Assembly: GCA_034436355.1 (NCBI GenBank)
Contig: DAOTVQ010000028.1
Span: 1 to 64,000, forward strand
Reading direction: 5' to 3'
DNA: 64,000 nt
Source of the DNA: CP2-2F sp034436355
Lineage (GTDB): Bacteria > Chloroflexota > Anaerolineae > Aggregatilineales > UBA2796
Under the pieces are notes generated by a model. It had not been told where the DNA came from and ran no database searches. It was given only the letters and a program-made list of their open reading frames with translations. The position numbers and the translations under genes were made by a program. Below, piece after piece: positions 24,426 to 31,656 of the stretch. Each line of letters opens with the position of its first letter. The first letter of the stretch is position 1.

Positions 24426-25348
24426 TGGCGCGCTTCCCACTCGCGCATCATATTCGTTAAGAATTCGCGCACGTCGGGATCGATCACTTCGGCAACGCTA
24501 TCGTAAAAATGCCCGTCCACCTCAATCCGCAGCCCATGATCAAGCGTGGGGCGCACGTGGATGCTGCGCGCCGCAAACTCTGGTGAGGCAAGCAGGCGCG
24601 CCTGCAAAAATTCTTCGATCTGGTTGGCAATGCCGCTGGGTTGCTCAGGTTCGGCGGGCTTTGCCTTCCCAAACAGACCGCGCTTAGGCGGTTCGGCAAT
24701 GGGTGTGCTGAAGGAAGGGCTGCTTGGCGCTGCCACTGCCTTGCGCGGCGCGGCGCTTGGCAAGCCGATCATGCTGCTGAGGGTGCGGACGACTGCCTCA
24801 AAGCGGCGCTTTTGCTCAGGGTTGCCAATGGCGGCGCTGTGGCGGTAATACTGGTCGCCAAGCTGGATGATCAGGCTGCCATCGCCCACGTCGCGCCACA
24901 AGCGCATCACTTCGACGGCGTCTTCGGGCAGCGTGATCGGTTCGTGGGCAGTTTCTTCGGGCATGGGCATACTTTCCTCGTAGCTGACTGCTAAGGGTGG
25001 CGTCAGCAAGGCATCAGGTACAGCTTCAGCGGCAGGCATGGCAGAGTTGTAGGCGGCTTCGGGCGCGGCGCTGCCAACCAACAAATCCAGATCGGGTTCG
25101 GGCAGCTTCGCCACCTCTGAAAAGCGGTTGAAGCGGGAAGGCGGCGGTGTGGCAAGCTGCGGCGCAGGTTGAAAGCCTGCCGTCTCGCCAAGTGCCATGC
25201 GTGCCTTGCGGCGGCGCTCGGCGGCACGCCGAAAGATCATCGTCATCAGAAAGAGATACAGCCCGCCAAAAAACAAGACAGTTAAGGGCAGCCATGCCGC
25301 TTGCGAGAAAAGCTGCGAGAAGAAATCAAGTTCGCTTGAGCCAGACAT
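24422..25348 (-). CDS. Single-pass membrane protein with conserved-looking C-terminal domain
   Basis: A 308-aa protein, not recognised. I chose the ATG at 25348, which has an AAAGGACGG box, over the longer frame. A transmembrane segment lies at about residues 18-40 (LPLTVLFFGGLYLFLMTMIF), followed by Arg-rich cytoplasmic residues, so the bulk is cytoplasmic. Residues 60-230 are low-complexity Pro/Ala/Glu-rich with one folded-looking island (EVMRLWRDVGDGSLIIQLGDQYYR). The last 70 residues look like a compact alpha/beta domain (IANQIEEFLQARLL then IEVDGHFYDSVAEV). Upstream of mutM's end, 49 bp apart and on the same strand, so possibly co-transcribed with it. Confidence 0.75.
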   Translation of the reverse strand: MSGSSELDFFSQLFSQAAWLPLTVLFFGGLYLFLMTMIFRRAAERRRKARMALGETAGFQPAPQLATPPPSRFNRFSEVAKLPEPDLDLLVGSAAPEAAYNSAMPAAEAVPDALLTPPLAVSYEESMPMPEETAHEPITLPEDAVEVMRLWRDVGDGSLIIQLGDQYYRHSAAIGNPEQKRRFEAVVRTLSSMIGLPSAAPRKAVAAPSSPSFSTPIAEPPKRGLFGKAKPAEPEQPSGIANQIEEFLQARLLASPEFAARSIHVRPTLDHGLRIEVDGHFYDSVAEVIDPDVREFLTNMMREWEARH

Positions 25349-25397
25349 TACAGATTGCCGTCCTTTTCTGTACCGTTGAGGCAATTATCAGGCATTT

Positions 25398-26225
25398 TCA
25401 TGGCGTTTGGCAAGTGGGGCAAAAATGGGTGCCGCGCTGCCCAACCCGAATGGTGCTGATGGGCGTGCCGCAGACAGGGCAAGGGCGCACGTCGCCGCGC
25501 CCGCGATAGGCGCGTAGATGATTCTGTGCCTCGCCGCGCTTGCCATTCGGTTGGCGATACCAGCCGATGCTGGCACCCATGTGCGCCAGACCGTCGTTGA
25601 GCGCCTGCCGCACTGCATGGTAGAGCCGTTCGCGCTCGGCATCGCTCAGGCTATCGGCACGCCGCAGCGGATGCAAGCGCGCAATATGCAGCGCCTCATC
25701 GGCGTAAATATTGCCCACACCGGCGATGAATGCCTGATCGAGCAACAGGCTTTTGAGCGCGCCGCTGCGCCCTTTCAGGCGCTCGTTGAAGGCTGCCAGC
25801 GTGAAGCTGTCTTCCAAAGGTTCAGGTCCAAGCGGCGGCAGCACCTCGTCGGGCTGCGCGGCAAGCAGCACGCGCCCAAAGCGGCGTGCATCCGAGAAGC
25901 GCAATTCCGTGCCATCATCCAGCGGAAAGCGCACCCGCAGCCAGCGATCCATCGGATTCGCTTGCGCGGCGGGCAGCACATACAGGTGTCCCGTCATTTT
26001 GAGGTGGATGATGAGCGTATCGGCGCTGAGCTGAAAGAGCAGGTATTTGGCGCGGCGCGTCACATTGTGGATGGTTTGGTTGGCAATGCGTGCCGCGAAA
26101 ACTTCTGCCTCAAGGTTGATCATGCGGCGCGGCGGCTGCGGAAAATGCGCGCTGAGGATGGTGCGTTCGGCAAGCGGCGCACGCAAGGCACGCACAGCAG
26201 TTTCGACTTCAGGTAGCTCAGGCAT
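25398..26225 (-). CDS. mutM: Formamidopyrimidine-DNA glycosylase
   Basis: Removes oxidised purines (8-oxoG, FaPy) from DNA and nicks the abasic site by beta/delta elimination. The 275-aa protein begins MPELPEVET, giving catalytic Pro2 (after Met removal) and Glu3; Lys60 in RRAKYLLF is the conserved strand lysine. A helix-two-turn-helix follows (about 150-210, with QAFIAGVGNIYADEAL), and the C-terminal zinc finger has four cysteines (CPVC...CPTC). Length and all motifs are standard. Upstream lies the divergent P450 gene with an AT-rich intergenic region. Confidence 0.97.
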   Translation of the reverse strand: MPELPEVETAVRALRAPLAERTILSAHFPQPPRRMINLEAEVFAARIANQTIHNVTRRAKYLLFQLSADTLIIHLKMTGHLYVLPAAQANPMDRWLRVRFPLDDGTELRFSDARRFGRVLLAAQPDEVLPPLGPEPLEDSFTLAAFNERLKGRSGALKSLLLDQAFIAGVGNIYADEALHIARLHPLRRADSLSDAERERLYHAVRQALNDGLAHMGASIGWYRQPNGKRGEAQNHLRAYRGRGDVRPCPVCGTPISTIRVGQRGTHFCPTCQTP

Positions 26226-26320
26226 TGGGTTGTCATTTCTAGCGTGAATAGTATCTACCTATTGTGCCGCAAAGACGCCGCCCACTTTGTTACAGTTCTA
26301 TCAGAATTTTTATACGATTT

Positions 26321-26350
26321 TTGCAACCTGCCATAAAAATTTGTGATAAT
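26321..26350 (+). promoter_or_regulatory. Predicted promoter of the P450 gene
   Basis: TTGCAA (26321-26326), 18-bp AT-rich spacer, then an extended -10 TGT-GATAAT (26342-26350). It lies about 65 bp before the P450 ATG at 26416, inside the AT-rich mutM/P450 intergenic region. Confidence 0.65.
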
Positions 26351-26415
26351 ATTCACATACAGGGCTATCTCAATTGTTCTTGATCCTAAATTTCAGATCA
26401 GAAAGCAGGTGTGTT

Positions 26416-27786
26416 ATGGCATCCCCTCAGAACGTGCCGCCCGGTCCCGTCTACCCGATGTGGGTGATACGCTTCATGCGAGCTATGCCTTTCACAATGC
26501 GACCGGACTCAATGCAGGTCGCAACGGATACCTTCAAAGAGTTTGGCGATTTTGCCTGTATGCGTGTTGGGCATAAGTTGGTCTTTCAGATCAGCAACCC
26601 AGAGATTGTCCACCAAGTGTTGGTGACGCAAGCCGATCAGTTTCATAAGGATGATTTATTAAACCGTGCGCTGCGCCCGATCACCGGCAACGGGCTGCTG
26701 CTCAGCGAGGATGATTTCTGGCGCAAGCAGCGCAAATTGGCACAGCCCGCCTTCCACCACAAGCGCATTGAGGCATACGCCGCCATCATGGTGGAAGAGA
26801 CCGAGCGCGTGCTTGCCACTTGGCAGACCGAACAGCCCTTTAATGTGATGGCGGAGATGACCAAACTCGCCTTGAACATCGTGGCGCGCACCATGTTCAG
26901 CGCCGATGTGAGCGATGTGGCAGCGCGGGTGAGCCAATTGGCAAACATCTTGCTGGAGGCTGCCAATAATCGCGTCGCGCTCTTCACCACCCTGCACGAT
27001 CTGCTGCCGACTGCTAACAAACGCCAAGAAAAGCAGGCACTTCAAGAGATTGACGCCCTGCTTCACCAGATCATCCGCGAACACCGCGCCCGCGGCACCG
27101 ATAACGGCGATTTGCTCTCCATGTTGCTTGCCGCCAAAGATGAGGACGGCAACGGCATGAGTGACCAACAACTGCGTGATGAGGTCATCACCATCTTCCT
27201 TGCCGGGCATGAGACAACCGCCGTCACGCTGGCTTGGGCGTGGGCGCTTTTGGCGCAGAATCCTGAGGTTGAGGCGAAACTGTGGGCAGAGCTGGATAGC
27301 GTGCTAGGCGGGCGCGCACCCACGCTGGCAGATTTGGCGAACTTGCCCTACACCGAGATGATCATCAAGGAAGCCATGCGTTTGTATCCACCGGCTGGCG
27401 GCGTAACGCGCACACCGCTCACCGATATTCAAGTTGGGGAGTACGTGATGCCCAAAGGCTCGAATGTGTTCATCAGCACGCATGTGATGCACCGCGATCC
27501 GCGCTACTTCCCAGAGCCAGAGAAGTTCATCCCAGAGCGCTTTAGCAAGGAACGTGAGGCAGACATTCCGCGCTATGCTTATATGCCGTTCGGTGCGGGG
27601 CCCCGCATTTGCATCGGCAACAGCTTCGCCATGCTGGAGGCACGCCTGCTGCTGGCAACCATCGCGCAGCGCTTCAAACTCAGCTTGGTGAAAGGGCATC
27701 CGATTGTGCCTGAGTTATTATTCACCATCCGCCCGAAATACGGCGTGCAGGTGGTGGCAACCGTGCGCGAACTTGCCCCTGCCTAA
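26416..27786 (+). CDS. Cytochrome P450
   Basis: Haem-thiolate monooxygenase, 456 aa. All diagnostic motifs are intact: the I-helix oxygen-binding AGHETT (263-268), ExxR (Glu319, Arg322), the PERF motif (373-376), and the haem-binding loop FGAGPRICIG with Cys399 as axial ligand. The protein is soluble, with no N-terminal anchor. It resembles the CYP102/CYP110-like bacterial group that oxidises fatty acids or terpenoids; the substrate is unknown. I chose the ATG at 26416 with its AGCAGG box over the frame's first ATG at 26374. No ferredoxin or reductase gene is adjacent. Transcription ends at the bidirectional hairpin 27807-27836. Confidence 0.95.
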   Translation: MASPQNVPPGPVYPMWVIRFMRAMPFTMRPDSMQVATDTFKEFGDFACMRVGHKLVFQISNPEIVHQVLVTQADQFHKDDLLNRALRPITGNGLLLSEDDFWRKQRKLAQPAFHHKRIEAYAAIMVEETERVLATWQTEQPFNVMAEMTKLALNIVARTMFSADVSDVAARVSQLANILLEAANNRVALFTTLHDLLPTANKRQEKQALQEIDALLHQIIREHRARGTDNGDLLSMLLAAKDEDGNGMSDQQLRDEVITIFLAGHETTAVTLAWAWALLAQNPEVEAKLWAELDSVLGGRAPTLADLANLPYTEMIIKEAMRLYPPAGGVTRTPLTDIQVGEYVMPKGSNVFISTHVMHRDPRYFPEPEKFIPERFSKEREADIPRYAYMPFGAGPRICIGNSFAMLEARLLLATIAQRFKLSLVKGHPIVPELLFTIRPKYGVQVVATVRELAPA

Positions 27787-27806
27787 GCGGCAGCACCTAA
27801 AACGCA

Positions 27807-27836
27807 CAAGGGCAGCCCGATAAGATGCTGCCCTTG
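27807..27836. terminator. Bidirectional hairpin between P450 and pilin genes
   Basis: A 10-bp perfect stem (27807-27816 with 27827-27836) with a 10-base loop lies between the 3' ends of the convergent P450 and small pilin genes and should end both transcripts. Confidence 0.7.
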
Positions 27837-27843
27837 CAGTGGA

Positions 27844-27996
27844 TCAGTTTGGCAATGCCCCCGTAACTGTGCTGTAGAGATTGCCTACTGTTGCGCCGAA
27901 AACGGTCAGGATGATGATAATTACTATGGCAACGAACACGAGAATCATAGCATATTCGACCAAGCCCTGTCCGCTTTCGCTTGGTAGATACAACAT
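27844..27996 (-). CDS. Flp/Fap-type pilin (type IVb)
   Basis: A 50-aa protein read directly from the sequence. Residues 1-9 are a short polar leader, followed by GQGLVEYAMIL and an unbroken hydrophobic stretch to about residue 34. The G..xxxEY pattern with Glu14 and Tyr15 five or six residues after the cleavage-type Gly is the hallmark of Flp pilins processed by a TadV/FppA prepilin peptidase. The ATG is preceded by AAGGTAGG with ideal spacing, which strongly supports expression. It sits alone at the end of a minus-strand gene group; no tad assembly genes are in the window, so the machinery must be encoded elsewhere. Weak TTGTTA/TACCAT promoter elements lie upstream. Confidence 0.85.
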   Translation of the reverse strand: MLYLPSESGQGLVEYAMILVFVAIVIIIILTVFGATVGNLYSTVTGALPN

Positions 27997-28103
27997 AGCG
28001 ACCTACCTTACTTAAGTGCGGATGACAGCTTAAGCGTACTCCGATTCATGGTAGATTGGCAAGTTTTCCTAACAATTGCTTGTAAATCTATATCCTAGAA
28101 AAC

Positions 28104-28823
28104 TCACGCCAAACTGATGTAAATACGCTTGTTGATCTTGCCCTTACTCTTATAATCCGTCACGCGGAGTTGCCCAACCTCTGCTGTGTTCCGCACGTGC
28201 GTGCCGCCATCTGCCTGCACATCCAGCCCATCAATCTGCACAACGCGCACTTCGGTAATGCCTTCGGGCAACAGGTTGATCTTGGTGCGGATCAGGTCAG
28301 GGATTTGGAAGGCTTCCTCACGCGGCAAAATGCGGACGCTGATCGGGCGTGCGGCTGCCACTTCCGCGTTAATGGCTGTTTCCACAGCGCGCACAAAATC
28401 GCCTTGCAGCGTCTCAAACTCGAAATCCATGCGCCCTTCGCCGGGCTCCATGTTGCCGCCGGTCACTTGTGCGCCATAATCGCGGAAGATGACCGCGCTC
28501 AGGATATGCATAGCGGTGTGCGTCCGCATCAGGCGGTAGCGGCGTTCCCAATCAAGCTGACCGACCACCGCCGCGCCGACTTCAGGCAAGGGCGTGTCAC
28601 CTTCTAGCCAGTGGGCAACCTCACCGCCTGCTTTTTGCACCTTTGCCACGCGGTATGGCTCACCATTGATCATGAGCGTGCCGACATCACACGGCTGCCC
28701 GCCGCCGCCCGGATAAAAGGCGGTGCGGTTGAGCAGCACGGCATGGTTTGCCGCGTCAATGCTGGTCACAAGTGCGTCAAAGGTCTGGATGTAGCTATCT
28801 AACGGGTAGAGTAATTCGGTCAT
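28104..28823 (-). CDS. AlaX-type alanyl-tRNA editing protein
   Basis: Free-standing hydrolase that removes Ser or Gly from mischarged tRNA-Ala. The 239-aa protein shows the AlaX-M layout: an N-terminal beta-barrel with RTAFYPGGGGQPCD (about 33-46), and the editing domain with HTAMH (His102, His106), GGNMEPGEG (122-130) and DGGTHVRNT (205-212). The zinc site normally uses a Cys in CGGTH; here that position is Asp205, while His209 is kept. This variant may belong to a recognised AlaX subgroup with altered metal ligands, which I cannot verify. It starts 12 bp after the upstream glycosidase-like gene, so it is probably co-transcribed with an envelope operon, an unusual partner. Confidence 0.9.
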   Translation of the reverse strand: MTELLYPLDSYIQTFDALVTSIDAANHAVLLNRTAFYPGGGGQPCDVGTLMINGEPYRVAKVQKAGGEVAHWLEGDTPLPEVGAAVVGQLDWERRYRLMRTHTAMHILSAVIFRDYGAQVTGGNMEPGEGRMDFEFETLQGDFVRAVETAINAEVAAARPISVRILPREEAFQIPDLIRTKINLLPEGITEVRVVQIDGLDVQADGGTHVRNTAEVGQLRVTDYKSKGKINKRIYISLA

Positions 28824-28835
28824 GCTTGTTTCACC

Positions 28836-30080
28836 TCACGGTTTAGGGCGCGGCGGCAGCGGTGTATATGGATTAATGCCATCCAGGATGGGCGGCACAT
28901 ACACATCGTCACTATAGCGCGGTGCGTTCGCCAGCGCAAAAAAGGCAGGGCGCATCCGCGTTTCAAAGCCGGCGTCGTTCAATGCCCACCAATATTCCTC
29001 ATTATCAGGCGTCCATTCAGGGTCGGCAAGGTAGAGGACGACCATCAAGCTGATCCACGGGCGCCAGTGTTGGGCGGCATAGGCGTAGGCAGCCACGAGG
29101 TAGTCTGCCTGCTGTTGCTCTGAGACGGCGTGCCAGCGGTAGGGATTGGGCTGCTGCGATCCGTCGGGCGCGGTGATCGTATCACGCTGATCGGTCGTCC
29201 AGCCCATTTCGAGGATGGCAACCTGCTTATGCCCTTCCCCGTTGGCAACCTGCAAGGCGCGCATCACCTCTACATGCCGAAAGACCTGCCAGCTATGCCC
29301 GTTAAGGCGCGGATCATCGGGCGCGGTTTCGGGCGGCAGCGCGTAGCCGGGCGCGTTCAGCCCTAGCACGTCGTAGTAGCGCGCCGCGCCTGCCTCATAC
29401 ATCTGTTGCAGATAGAGCGTATCAGGAATGACCTGCGGCGAAAGGCTGCCGGTGGGCGCCAAGCCTGCCGTGATGATGACCGCGTTGGGATCGGCGCTGC
29501 GGATAGCGTTCGCGCAGGCTGCCAGCACCTTTACGTAGGCGGCGGCGTTCGGCGTCTTGTTCAGCCATTCACGGTCTAGGTTTGGCTCATTCCACACCTG
29601 ATAGCCCACAATGCGCCCTTTGTAGCGCGCCGCCAAGTCACCGCAGAACTGCCCGAACGCCACCTCATCAAAAGGCGGCTCATATTCGTTGCGGTCAGGG
29701 CGAATTGCCCAGTCTGGTGGCTTACCCAAACGCGCAATCAGCTTCACACCGCGATAATTCGCCTCTGCCACCACCTCATCGGCGTGCGTCCAGCTATCGG
29801 GCAGGCTCGGATCAGGGCGGATGTCTTTCCAGCCGAAAATCTGTTTGGCATATTGAAAGCGCATCAGGCGGACAAACTCAAGATCGCGGGCGCGGGCAGT
29901 CTCATTCCACCACAGGGCGGTATGCACACCATAGGCGATGGAGGGCAGCTTCTTATGGCGGATTAGCTCTGCGCCAAGCGGTGAGGGCGGGCGCAGGGCG
30001 CGGAAGCCGATCAGGGCGGCGGCAAAGAGGCTCAGGGCAAGGGCGCTGAGCAAAAGACGGTTGCGTGTGCGTTTCGGCAT
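28836..30080 (-). CDS. Membrane-anchored clan-A glycosidase-like protein
   Basis: A 414-aa protein with an N-terminal signal anchor (about 8-28) and an extracytoplasmic (beta/alpha)8 barrel resembling GH39/GH5-type enzymes. The acid/base candidate is Glu165 in QVWNEPNLD, and the nucleophile candidate is Glu291 in ILEMGWTTD; both sit where clan-A catalytic residues are expected, so it is probably active. It is a paralogue of the next gene upstream: both share WNE..N.DREW, AAYV/QRYV.L, S.DPN..I..AGLAPTG and a second-half GW motif. The substrate cannot be named. Cotranscription with the 30143 gene (62-bp gap holding a hairpin) is likely. Confidence 0.85.
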   Translation of the reverse strand: MPKRTRNRLLLSALALSLFAAALIGFRALRPPSPLGAELIRHKKLPSIAYGVHTALWWNETARARDLEFVRLMRFQYAKQIFGWKDIRPDPSLPDSWTHADEVVAEANYRGVKLIARLGKPPDWAIRPDRNEYEPPFDEVAFGQFCGDLAARYKGRIVGYQVWNEPNLDREWLNKTPNAAAYVKVLAACANAIRSADPNAVIITAGLAPTGSLSPQVIPDTLYLQQMYEAGAARYYDVLGLNAPGYALPPETAPDDPRLNGHSWQVFRHVEVMRALQVANGEGHKQVAILEMGWTTDQRDTITAPDGSQQPNPYRWHAVSEQQQADYLVAAYAYAAQHWRPWISLMVVLYLADPEWTPDNEEYWWALNDAGFETRMRPAFFALANAPRYSDDVYVPPILDGINPYTPLPPRPKP

Positions 30081-30093
30081 AGGTGTTTTTGGG

Positions 30094-30126
30094 AAGGGCG
30101 GGAATGCTTACCCTGTTCCCGCCCTT
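30094..30126 (-). other. Intercistronic 11-bp hairpin between the two glycosidase-like genes
   Basis: A perfect 11-bp G/C-rich stem (30094-30104 with 30116-30126, 11-base loop) fills most of the 62-bp gap. No T-run follows on either strand, so it is more likely an mRNA stability or attenuation element than a terminator. It sits where the ribosome-binding site of the downstream gene would be. Confidence 0.55.
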
Positions 30127-30142
30127 GTGGTAGGCTGTGCTG

Positions 30143-31615
30143 TTATTGTTCGCGGCGGGCGCGGCTGCGGAAGTCAAGGTCTACGATGCGCTGCCAGACT
30201 GGGCGCGGCTGAAAATCGGGCCCGAGGATTGACCATGGGACGTTATCGCCCACGGCACCGCCGATGTTCCAGCCTGCTTGCGCGCCATAGTTCAAGTTCC
30301 AGATCATGGCAAGGCGCACAAAGCCCCACTGCTGCATCAGCTCGATTGCCTGCACCGTGAAGTTTGCCTGATCTTGCAAGGTGTTATCGGCAGCGAAGCC
30401 GAAACCATCGCGTAGTTGCCCGCGCCCTTGCAAATCTTCCACGCTGGGCCAGCCAAACTCGGTGACGCACAGCTTCTTATCACTGCCGGCGGCACGGATG
30501 CGGTTGGCATAGCCTTCCAGCGTACTCTTGAACGCCCAACTATGGTGCGGATTTGACCAAGGACCGCGGAAGCGTGCCGGCGGATTGCGCTCCGGCAGGT
30601 TGTTCCAATCCTGATTCGGTGGCACGTTCAAGCCGTTGTGGTGCGCGCCAACGCAGTCCACAACATTAAGCATTCCGGCTGCGATCAACTGATCCATGTA
30701 CACAAAGTCATCGGTGACGGCGCCGGGAATATTAGCACCAGTGGGTGCCAAGCCGGCTGAGATCACAATGATGTTTGGATCAATGCTCTTGATGGTGCTG
30801 TAGGCAACCTGAAGCAACTGCACATAGCGCTGTGCGTTAATGGCAGGCGGATTGGTCGTCCATTCGCGGTCAATATTGATCTCATTCCAGACTTCAATGG
30901 CGTGAATCTTGCCCGGATAGCGGCGCAGCAGCGCGCTGAGGAAGTCGGCATAATCCTGCGGATTGGCGGGCGGTCCGTCGTTCACATCGGCAACGATGCG
31001 CGCACCGGGATCACGCGCCCAATCAGGCGCTTTGGTGATGCTCAACAGCACCTTCACACCGGCATCGCTAAGCAAGGTGAGGCTGGTATCAAGGTCAGAC
31101 CAATCAATCTGCCCTTTCACCTTCTCGGTATCGCGCCAAACCACTTGCGATTTGACCCAATTCAGGCGCAGTTGATCGCGTGCCATTGCCACCCACAACC
31201 CATAGACATTGGGATCGGCGTTCTTCTGCACAGCGATGCCCAAGTCAAAATCAAGGTCGCGGATGGGCGCAATGGTGGGCAGCACGCCGGGCGTCGCCGT
31301 GATCACAAGCGGCGGCGGTGGCTCTTGGGTGGGCTGCGCCTGATCAGGCGGCGGAAAGGTTGGGAAAGGCGTCGCGGTAATTTGGGCAACCACCACACCG
31401 TTTTCGGCGGCGGGTGGTGGCAGAATGCTGCTGCCACTTGCAGGCAATTCGGCGGCAAGGGCGCCGGTTGCCGCATAGACTGCAATGAAGGTCGCCGCGC
31501 CCAGCAGCAGCGTAATGCCCGTCCACGCCATAGCGAAATAGCGCACTTGGCGTCGGTGCATTTGTTGGCGCTGCCGCAGCGCACCGATGTTCATTGTCTC
31601 TCGAATGCTGCTCAT
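30143..31615 (-). CDS. Membrane-anchored clan-A glycosidase-like protein with linker
   Basis: A 490-aa protein with a cytoplasmic basic N-terminus (about 1-27), a membrane anchor (about 28-52), a Thr/Pro-rich linker (60-115), and an extracytoplasmic barrel domain. Candidate catalytic residues are Glu245 in EVWNEINID and Glu386 in VTEFGWPS, the typical spacing of GH39/GH5/GH53-like clan-A enzymes. It is paralogous to the 414-aa protein downstream, probably by tandem duplication. The ATG at 31615 is 41 bp after the end of the GH18-like gene. The enzyme probably acts on an extracellular glycan, perhaps of the cell's own envelope; this is inference from anchoring and context. Confidence 0.85.
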   Translation of the reverse strand: MSSIRETMNIGALRQRQQMHRRQVRYFAMAWTGITLLLGAATFIAVYAATGALAAELPASGSSILPPPAAENGVVVAQITATPFPTFPPPDQAQPTQEPPPPLVITATPGVLPTIAPIRDLDFDLGIAVQKNADPNVYGLWVAMARDQLRLNWVKSQVVWRDTEKVKGQIDWSDLDTSLTLLSDAGVKVLLSITKAPDWARDPGARIVADVNDGPPANPQDYADFLSALLRRYPGKIHAIEVWNEINIDREWTTNPPAINAQRYVQLLQVAYSTIKSIDPNIIVISAGLAPTGANIPGAVTDDFVYMDQLIAAGMLNVVDCVGAHHNGLNVPPNQDWNNLPERNPPARFRGPWSNPHHSWAFKSTLEGYANRIRAAGSDKKLCVTEFGWPSVEDLQGRGQLRDGFGFAADNTLQDQANFTVQAIELMQQWGFVRLAMIWNLNYGAQAGWNIGGAVGDNVPWSILGPDFQPRPVWQRIVDLDFRSRARREQ

Positions 31616-31656
31616 AAGGTTGCATTTCTCCCTAATTTTTGGTTTGAATGCGCCTG

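Noticed and set aside
27787..28103. The gap as empty intergenic DNA
   Set aside because: It holds a terminator and a small but well-supported pilin gene.
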